Position numbers and translations under genes: made by a program
The notes under the pieces: model-generated
Seen by the model: only the letters and a program-made list of their open reading frames with translations
Told to the model about the DNA's origin: nothing
The model's database searches: none
Part shown: one piece after another, positions 56,491-64,000 of the stretch
How the letters are laid out: the number at the start of each line of letters is the position of its first letter
Position numbering within the stretch: the first letter of the stretch is position 1
DNA from: Euglena gracilis
Taxonomy: Eukaryota; Euglenida; Euglenophyceae; Euglenales
DNA length: 64,000 nucleotides
Direction of reading: 5' to 3'
Assembly: GCA_039621445.1 (NCBI GenBank)
Contig: CP154956.1
Location: 60,707,178 to 60,771,177, forward strand

Positions 56491-56834
56491 AATAATCCGC
56501 AGAAAGGTTTTGGGTTGGATGGGATTTAGTTTGGTTAAGAGAGGGAGGTGAGGTCAGGGTTGGTGTCACCGTTTGGTGTGAGATCTGGGAGTGGTCATGG
56601 TGTGGTTTGGTCTCGGGTTTGTTTGTTTCATTTTTTTTTGTTTTGCTTCACATTGTCTCCAAATGTGAAACCCATCCAAAAGCTCAGTGACGAGCTTGTG
56701 TCAGACGACTGCGCAAAGGGATTCATTGCCTCATTTGGACACAATCACACACACTCCCTCTTTTGTTTTCCCAAAGAGGAGTTGCTGCACCTGTTTGTCT
56801 GGACCTCTATACGTTGATAGGTGACCAAGGGGCA

Positions 56835-56885
56835 GGGCGGTCCATGAGGGACGGGAAGTTGTTATTTCTAAAGGACCTTGGGGCA
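56835..56885. repeat. Short copy of the CAGGGCGGTCC repeat
   Basis: CAGGGCGGTCCATGAGGGAC followed by GGGAAGTTGTTATTTC, the inverted terminal part of the 10591-type family. Confidence 0.5.
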
Positions 56886-58570
56886 TGAATGTGGTTAAAA
56901 AAAAGAAAAAGAAAATCGAAAAACGCACGGGAGCAGGGGAGTGGCAGGGCTGTGTGGGAATCCCCACAACCCTATCATCTCCGGGTTTGATAAGAAAAAA
57001 TCAATCTAAAAACAAACAAATCAACAACTCACATATGAGATACAAATACACGCTTGAAGATTCACATTCCGCCCCATCAGGTTTGATGGCTGTGGACAAG
57101 TTCCAGCCCCACGGATGCCAGGGCTGTGCGGGAAGGCCTGGGGGGGGGGACCCCGGGGAGGTGAGGGTGATTGGACCCCCCCCCAACTGGGGAGGTGGGG
57201 GGGTCACCCCCCACCCACCATGGCACCTGCTAAAAAAAATTCCTTCGGCACCGAAGTCAAATTCTGACCTAAAAAACGGCGCCCCCAGAAACACGGGAAG
57301 GGGTGCCCCCCCCCTGGGTGGGTAGGGAGGGTCACGACCCCCCCAACCACCACCCATAAACCCAAACACCCAAAATCAGCCTTATAAAAATCTAATCATC
57401 CAGTCCTTTTTTGATTGGTCAGCCTGAGCTCAACTGGCAAGCAAGGGGCTTGGCAGACAAATCTGTTGTCTCCGATGAGTCAATGCTCACAATTCCAATC
57501 AAACTCGTTACAATATGTTGTCATTCCTGTTGGTTTGTTATCAAACAGAACAGGATGGGACCTTCGTCGTCGGTCAGCAACTCCTTGTAGTTGTAACTCG
57601 ATTCCTCCATGTTTCCCCTACAAGAAGGGAGAGAATTGTGTGTGTGACCCACCTTTTTTGACCACATTGCGAGACTGTAGATTTCTGCAGTTACCACAGA
57701 CCTTTCCAGGGCATGGCTAGTTTGCTGGTCCCAGTTTAACTTGGTGAGAACCCTTCTTCTTCTTCTTCTTTTTCCAAAGCTCACTCCACTTGTTTTTTCC
57801 TTTTTAAATTAGGTCCATTTCTGCTGTCACAAGCTTCAAACTTTAGGTAATTGCAACAGCTTTTTTTTCAAAAAATGTTTTTTTTCCAAAAACTTTCTTG
57901 ATCACTTCGAAACAAATTTTGACCCTCTCAGCTTCAGAATCAGCTTCAATGTTGTTGTTTTTTTCCCCCATTTGGTTGCTTTGCCCTGACCTTTTCTGCT
58001 GCGCTGTACAGTTTTCTTCTCCCGCCTTTGGCCTGGATGAGCGAAAGCTCAGATAGGTTCATTTTGACCGCGTTTGAGGGCTTGATGGAGGCACTCATCA
58101 ACATGGGAGGGGGAACGGCTCCTTTCCATTTGTTCAGGATCCTTCCAGTACCCTCACCCCCTCCCCTATTTGGCAAATGGCCGGGCTCCTTCAGACCTCA
58201 ATTGGCCAATTTGGGGGGGGGGCAATGGGTGAGGGTACTGGAGATACAAAGAATGCATTGTTGCCAGCACAATTTGGGCGCAAGAGATGAGATTGGGTAA
58301 AGGGCACATTTGTGGCCCTCATTGGTTTTTCTTGTGAGTCACAGCTTTCGACCTTTTTTTTAAGTTTTTCTTGCCAGTCACAGTTTTCGATGTTTTTTTT
58401 TGTCGAAGAAGTCCCCAGAGTGCAAGCTTCCAAGCGTGTGGTTGTGTGTTGACCGTGGTATTGAAGTATCTTTTGTCTTTTTCTTGTATTTTGGAAGCAT
58501 TCAAAACCCGGAAATTAACCGAAAACCAGACAGACAGACAGACAGACAGACACATGTTCTCAAGAATATA

Positions 58571-58572
58571 AG

Positions 58573-58603
<31 letters not shown>

Positions 58604-58740
58604 ACAAATATATTATATATATTGTATCTATATAGTGCATATATTAATATATATTACACATGAATTATACATTATACATATGTTCATATATAATTTATAT
58701 GAACACACACACATATATGTGTGTGTGTATATGTCCATAT
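58571..58740. repeat. (TA)n and TATG/ACAC compound microsatellite
   Basis: TA run at 58571-58600, then degenerate TATATA/CATATA and ACACAC blocks. Confidence 0.95.
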
Positions 58741-59225
58741 GTTCTCGAGAACTGCATCGCAGACGCCGGTTCGGACATAAAGCCAGTGCTTGGGATGCTG
58801 GCTTCCCACAGACGGCGTCCCAGGCACCGTCTTCACGCCTGAACCAGTGGGAAACAGTTTTTGAAACCTTTTCTAGGGGCTCCACGCCTGAACCGGCATC
58901 TGAGAAATCGGCCAATTACCCATGTTGCCTTTTGGCATTTTTGGGGGATTTCACACCTCCAATTCCTTGTCGTCCCTCGATCGTTCTTCTCAAGGGCTTT
59001 CCACACATGGCCACAGAATTCAGCCACAACGCACAGCGCTTTTTTTTTTGGTGATGGCATGTTCAAAAATTTGGCAGATTGGTTTGTCAAATCCCACAGT
59101 TCAGGTACCATGCAGATATCCATTGAAAGCTGGAATCTGCAATCTTTCATAGGGTCGGAACATGGGATCGGCGATTTCCAGTGCGCTGCAACGTGGCTGA
59201 GTTCTGTGGATGTCATGTGAAAGGT
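58741..59225. mobile_element. Composite foldback element, copy C (partial)
   Basis: GACGCCGGTTCGG at 58760, TTTCTAGGGGCTCCACGCCTG at 58870, and an AAGGGCTTTCCACACATGGCC unit near 58993. It merges at 59236 into a copy of the 16549-type MITE ending CTTAAAAAAAAAACCCTG at 59412. Confidence 0.6.
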
Positions 59226-59235
59226 CCTGGAGTTG

Positions 59236-59412
59236 CCCCTTTTCGGCGCCGAAGGCGCGCCTAAAATTTTTGAAAAGGTGTTATTTTTAGCACTTTTCGC
59301 GATTTTTCGGCCATTTTTTTGTGGGTCCCCCGGGACCCCCTCCTCCCCGGGGGGGGGGGGGTGGGTGGGGGGACCCCCCTTCCCCCCCGGTCTTAAAAAA
59401 AAAACCCTGACT
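59236..59412. repeat. Partial copy of the 16549-type MITE
   Basis: CTTTTCGGCGCCGAAGGCGC, ATTTTTAGCACTTTTCGCG, a C/G-run core and the terminal GGTCTTAAAAAAAAAACCCTG. This keeps the CTG end that is mutated to ATG in the intronic copy. Confidence 0.7.
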
Positions 59413-60639
59413 TCAGCCACTCTGCACATTCTTATTTTTTCCCTTTCAAAAAAATTCTCCAAACTTTGCACAAAGGAATTATTGCACAAAAAGCCCCAAT
59501 TTCTGGCAAAAAACCCCCTGATCAGATATGATTACCGCATCACACACAGTGGTGTCAGATATGATTACCGCATTACACGCACACAGTGGTGTCTCATTTT
59601 TGTGTGATGCTTTCTATGGAAGCAGTTGAGACTCTGAACGCACCCCAGACCATAACCCACAGGGAACTTTGGTTGGCTCTGAAGGAGAGGCATGTAAATT
59701 ATTGCTCTGCCTGTTGCTGTTGCAAGGTCTTTGCCTTGCCCGCAATCTTATTATATTTGCTGCTAAAAGCCCTGTTTATCCTCCCTGAGAATGGATGATG
59801 CACAAGATATTTATATTTTACTGCAGATTGTTGAGGGAGAGCAGGTGCAATGGTCATCAGGGAGTTTGGCGGGGGGGTTGGTTTTGATCCCGTGATGCCC
59901 TACCCAGGGTTCAATCTGAGGATGGTGTCCTCCCCCCCCCCAAATTTTTCCTTCCGGCACTTTACGCCGAAAATTTTCGGCAATCTGGCAATTTTTTTTT
60001 GCCCCCAAAAAACGCCCCAAACGGCATTTTTGGCCATGGGTGCTGATTTGCCCAAGGGGTTGATCACATTTGGGGGTTGCTTAAATTGGTTTCACCGGAT
60101 AGACTGAAGGCAGGGCTGTAATTGAAGGCCTGGGAGGTTGGACCCCCCCCCCCCACCCGCCACAGCACCCTCGCAAGGGAAAATTCCTTGGACGCCAAAG
60201 AAAAAATACGGGAAGGCCGTAGGTGGTTGAACCCCCTCATCAGGAGTGGGGGTGGGTGGTCGACTCCTACCCATGTGGTTTCGGGATGCCGTACAACCCT
60301 GGCCGTGGCCGACCTTGCATGATTTTGGACCAAACGGTCAACAAAAAAATGTTTCTTTTTCAAATGAAGAAGGTGGCATTTCACCAGATTAGTACCAAAA
60401 AAGGTGATGTGGACAAAAGGAAGAACGAAAATTGCAAAAGCAGAGTTGCTTTCAGTCGATCTACCCGCCCCCCCCCCCTTTTCGTACGACCACCCCTCAT
60501 TTACGACCACCCCCCCGGTCACAGGTTGCAGGTCATGCCCCGGTTACAGGTTGCAGGCTGCGAAAATTTTAACACCACCTTACCAACGACCGCCCCCGCA
60601 TTTACGACCACCCCCCGGTCGCAGGTTGCAGGTCATGGG

Positions 60640-60870
60640 GGTGTTACGACCCCCCCCCCCTGCCGGAAATTATTTTTGGGACCCCCAAGAATGGCAAAAA
60701 ATGCCCGTTTTTGGCCATTTTTGGGAATTTTTGAAACAAAATCAGTCAAAAACCTATTAAAAACCTCATTTCCTTCCACCTTGGCGCGCCGGCAGAAATT
60801 TTTTTCCAGTTGGGGGGACCCGTGGACCCCCCCCCCCGGGGGGAGGGGGTGGTCTAGCCAGTCCATTTTT
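60640..60870. repeat. Copy of the 21500-21715 block
   Basis: Same order: GGGACCCCCAAGAATGGC, GAAACAAAATCAGTCAAAA, AACCTCATTT, GGCGCGCCGGC, GGGGGACC..GGACCCC with C/G run. Confidence 0.75.
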
Positions 60871-61697
60871 TCCATTGTCTAGCCGATTGGCTAGCCATTA
60901 CCCCCCTACCCCCGGGTTCTTAAGCAAAAGCCTGATGGCAGCTAACTTTTAAAAAACTTTACCTGAAAATGTGACCAATCACGAATGGAATGGTCCTTGT
61001 TTTCGGAATGTCGCTGTGAGAGAGGTTCCCCACAAGCTTTGGCACAATTCTTGTCAAAGGGCGTAAGAAAGGTCCACTCGACAAAATTAGAACAAGAGTT
61101 CATTGGAAAATACATGCTTTTCCGTAATTTTTGTTGCCGTATTTTTTTGTCTGCCCTAAAATGGCAAACTCAGGTGGGCTTCTTTTGACCAGGGGTTTGC
61201 GCGCGATCCCTTTCCGCGTCGTGCTTGGCAGACGTGAGCTGCGAACTGTTGTCCTTGGCTGACTTGACTGCATCTGCTGCTGAGGATTACGCCTCTGGGC
61301 CTCTCTGTCCTCACAGAGATCCCTGACCTTCCAGTACAGGTGACCTCAAAGCCCCTTGCGCCTGTGAAGTGGACTCTTCAGAGCGACCCTCACATCGCTC
61401 CGGAGTGACGCAAGCTGTTATTATTACCTTCGTCGTCGTCGCAATTCGGCCTCTTTCTGTTCTGCAATTGCTTCCCCTCTCCATTTTTCAGTGTTTTTTT
61501 TTTCACACTTCAGAATGGATGAAGAAAGCTGGGGGGCTTTAAAGGTATTTTGAGCACAGAATTCCATTCTTGTTTTGCCATTCTGTGATTCTTGTGATTG
61601 CCATTCTGCCGCATTTTAATGGCATGTGTTCAGTGCCTCAGTGTCTTTGTCATTCCCCCCATTGTGTTCGATTTTTTTCCCCCACCTCTGGTGGGCA

Positions 61698-62008
61698 GAT
61701 GCATGGACGTGTTGTGTTTGACTTGCGATTCCATACCAGGGGGCTTTAAGGGCTCAAGTGGGCAAAGCCTCCGTCTTGCCTTGGCTGTGATCCCAAGGCA
61801 GCTCTTTGGAAGGATGTATTGTCCACGCCCTGCAAATCCCAATGAGCAACAGTCCCCTCTGGGTGAAGTCCGAGGGTTCCTCCTCGAGGAGAAGCTTCTC
61901 ACACATTCGGTGAAGTTGTGGCAGCGTTCCCCCCTTTGCTCGGGGATCTCGTTTGGGCTTATCCGTTTGGGAATCCCACCAACATTTTGTTTCACGAGCC
62001 CACTCTGA
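61698..62008 (+). CDS. Unidentified ORF, probable terminal exon
   Basis: After CTGGTGGGCAG the frame stays open for about 103 codons to TGA at 62008, with SLRLALAVIPRQLFGRMYC and GEVRGFLLEEKLLTHSVKL. Codon use is balanced. No domain recognised. Confidence 0.4.
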
Positions 62009-62119
62009 TCATGTCCAATAATTTGTTTTAAAAATTAAACACCCGCCTCATCCCCACCCCCACTGGCCTCTGTGTTTCAGGGTCTATTTGCTCCGAAAGT
62101 TGGCAGGATGTCGGCCAGG

Positions 62120-62121
<2 letters not shown>

Positions 62122-62165
<44 letters not shown>
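62122..62165. repeat. (ATT)n microsatellite
   Basis: About 14 units. Confidence 0.95.
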
Positions 62166-62168
<3 letters not shown>

Positions 62169-62279
62169 GGCAGTATCCATCCACCCCCCCCCCGCCCCTT
62201 GTCCAACACACCGTGCGGTTGACACCGCAACCCTATGGGTGGTGGGTGGGGGGTCAACCACCCCCCCCCCCTGGGGGGT

Positions 62280-62480
62280 AAGGTGGTAGGACTGACTGAA
62301 AATGGACACCCGGTGCCAAAGGCGCTCGAAGTTCTTTGAGTTTTGCCCCAAAATCATTGTTTTTGAGACATTTTTGCCCGAGTGTCCAGAGCCGGGTGGG
62401 TAGCTGGGGAGTGGATGACGAGGCTTTAAAACGTCGCTGACTGGTTTTTTGAAGTTGGAAAGTTACCTTGCCCGGGAGTG
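62280..62480. repeat. GTCAGTCA / GGCCACTTTC family copy
   Basis: GACTGACTGAAAATGGACACC, GGTGCCAAAGGCGC, CGAGTGTCCAGAG and CGCTGACTGGTTTTTTGAAG as in 63770-64000. Confidence 0.65.
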
Positions 62481-63769
62481 GGGGAGGGGCCTTCCCGTAT
62501 TTCCGGGGGCGCCGATTTTTAGGTCGCAGTTTTTGGTGAATTTTTTCCCTCGCCAAAGGAGTTTTTTTTTTTGAGCGGGTGCCATGGTGGGTTGGGGGGT
62601 CGACCCACACCCTCTTCCCACATCCTGGGGGTCCGACCCCCCCCCCCACGGGCCTTCCCATGCAGCCCTGCCACCCCCTGTGTCAATGGCATTTATCCAG
62701 AACTCTTCCGGAGGTTTTTCATTGAACTACAGTGGCGTTGACACCCGTGCTCTTGACCCCCCCTGTGTAACAACACATTCCGTGAACATTGGCTTGTCTT
62801 GGAGGGAGGTAGTTTTTCCTCAGCCATGAGTTTGGGTATTTTTTTTCTGTAGCCCAAGTTTTCCAGCCTCCGAACTGGACCCCCCAGGGTCCTGGAGGAA
62901 CCCCCCACTTGGGATTTGTAGCACCAAATTCGCAATTCGCATTTTTTTTGAAAAAAAGAACTTCATTCTGAGATTTTCTTGGGTCACTAAAGGAAATGCT
63001 TCAATAAAAGGAGAGCGTTTTCGGGGTTTATGTTGGGGGAGCCCCCCCTGGTCTGGACCCCCCCCCCCCACCTGCCAGGGGGTCCGGACCGATTGTGGGA
63101 CCCCCAAAAAGTCAAAAAGTCAGTTTCCCTTCGGCGCTTTGCCGATTTTTTTTGTAATTTTTGACAGATTTTTGCCCTGGGTCAAATATTTTTTTCGGTC
63201 ACCCGGACAGCGCCACTGTTTAGGCTTCGATATAAGGGCAGGTGGGGGGGGTCGGACTCCCCCTCCACCCCTCAGTCCAGGATGGGGGGACACCCCCAGG
63301 GTTTGATATAACAGTATAAGGAGGGTGTACATGGTTTAGGGTGGGGTCCCCCCACCCCCCCCCCCCCGGCCCGCAAGGTTGGGGACCCCCCCCCCACCTG
63401 TCATCGAACCCTGGACACCCCCCATGCTGAACCTGGGGGCAGGGATCTAGGGGAAGGAAGCGCCCTTCATTATTGAGGTAATTGAGGTAGGTGGCAGGAG
63501 GGGTCCAGACCTGAACCTTTTTTCCACTTCCAGGCTTCTTTTTAAGAACCATGGGGAGGGCAGGTACATTATTTTTCAGAACTTTTAGGTTTTTAAAGAC
63601 ATTTTCTTTAAATGTTTTGTTTAGGTTGAAATCAAATCTTCAACATATTTTTTTGAAGTTTTTTAAGGTTTTCAAACATTTTTAAGGCATTTTGGCCAAG
63701 GTTTCAAGGTTTTTTTCAAGGGTTTTAAGGTTTTTTGAAGGCATTTTAATGCCTGGCGGAGGGGGGTGA

Positions 63770-64000
63770 GGGGCCCGGACCATGCCATTGCGTATGGTGT
63801 GTCCGCCCCCCCCCCCCCGGGTGACTGACTGCTTTTTCGAAGTAATTGACTGGTTTTTGGATCCAGACCCCCCGTGGGGGGGGATCGGCCAGGATTGGCT
63901 GAAAGTGGCCACCCGGCGCCAGAAAATTCTTTGCATTTTTGACCACAATCCTTTGATTTTTGGCCATTTTTGGCTGAGTGGCCAAAGTGACCGACCCTCC
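63770..64000. repeat. GTCAGTCA / GGCCACTTTC family copy, cut by the window edge
   Basis: GTGACTGACTGCTTTTTCG, TTGACTGGTTTTTGGATCC, GGCCACCCGGCGCC, CACAATCCTTTGATTTTTGG, GAGTGGCCAAAGTGACC. Confidence 0.7.

Noticed and set aside
1-64000. tRNA or rRNA genes
   Set aside because: No cloverleaf with conserved T-arm (GGTTCGAATCC-type) or rRNA core sequence was noticed on either strand; a covariance-model scan was not possible here.

Overview
This 64-kb window is nuclear DNA of a eukaryote with large, repeat-rich intergenic space, and the intron evidence points to a euglenid (Euglenozoa). Two multi-exon genes can be assembled almost completely from the sequence. A third gene is partial and runs off the left edge. 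All three lie on the minus strand. Their exons are joined by ordinary GT-AG introns, usually with a GTGYG-like 5' splice site, one GC-AG intron, and a second class that has no GT-AG borders. In that second class the intron ends can base-pair, and a CAG (or CGG, CAA) sits at +4..+6 while its complement CTG (or CCG, TTG) sits at -8..-6. These are the features I recall for the 'nonconventional' introns of euglenids. An AG lies just upstream of the ATG of both assembled genes, as expected for spliced-leader trans-splicing.

Layout. 281-782: terminal exons of an unidentified minus-strand gene. 2620-17400: a 19-exon UPF1/SEN1-type superfamily 1 helicase of about 773 aa with all helicase motifs in order; its introns hold repeats, microsatellites and a 1.5-kb hAT-like element with a perfect 8-bp target duplication. 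17.4-23.6 kb: repeats only (A-rich arrays, inverted TTTTGAC arrays, G/C-tract elements). 23668-30405: an about 483-aa protein with an N-terminal U-box, two tandem pairs of EF-hands and a proline-rich tail, an unusual architecture with five nonconventional introns. 31-64 kb: a transposon graveyard on both strands, with hAT transposase pieces, two C-terminal pieces of one reverse transcriptase family, many foldback elements and nested palindromes, a large inverted duplication carrying a small ORF, and a few unassigned ORFs.

The main result is mechanistic. The +4/-8 geometry of the nonconventional introns is what is expected if each began as a hAT-type element (termini CAGNG...CNCTG) inserted with an 8-bp target-site duplication. 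Three duplicated bases then lie at the 5' end of the intron and five at the 3' end, so splicing restores the uninterrupted target. One intron of the helicase gene (16544-16858) is still an intact 307-bp foldback element with a perfect 8-bp duplication inside the reading frame. hAT transposase remnants lie in the same window.

Limits: all splice sites were deduced by eye from reading frame, phase and family motifs, with no transcript data. Repeat edges are approximate unless a target duplication fixes them.
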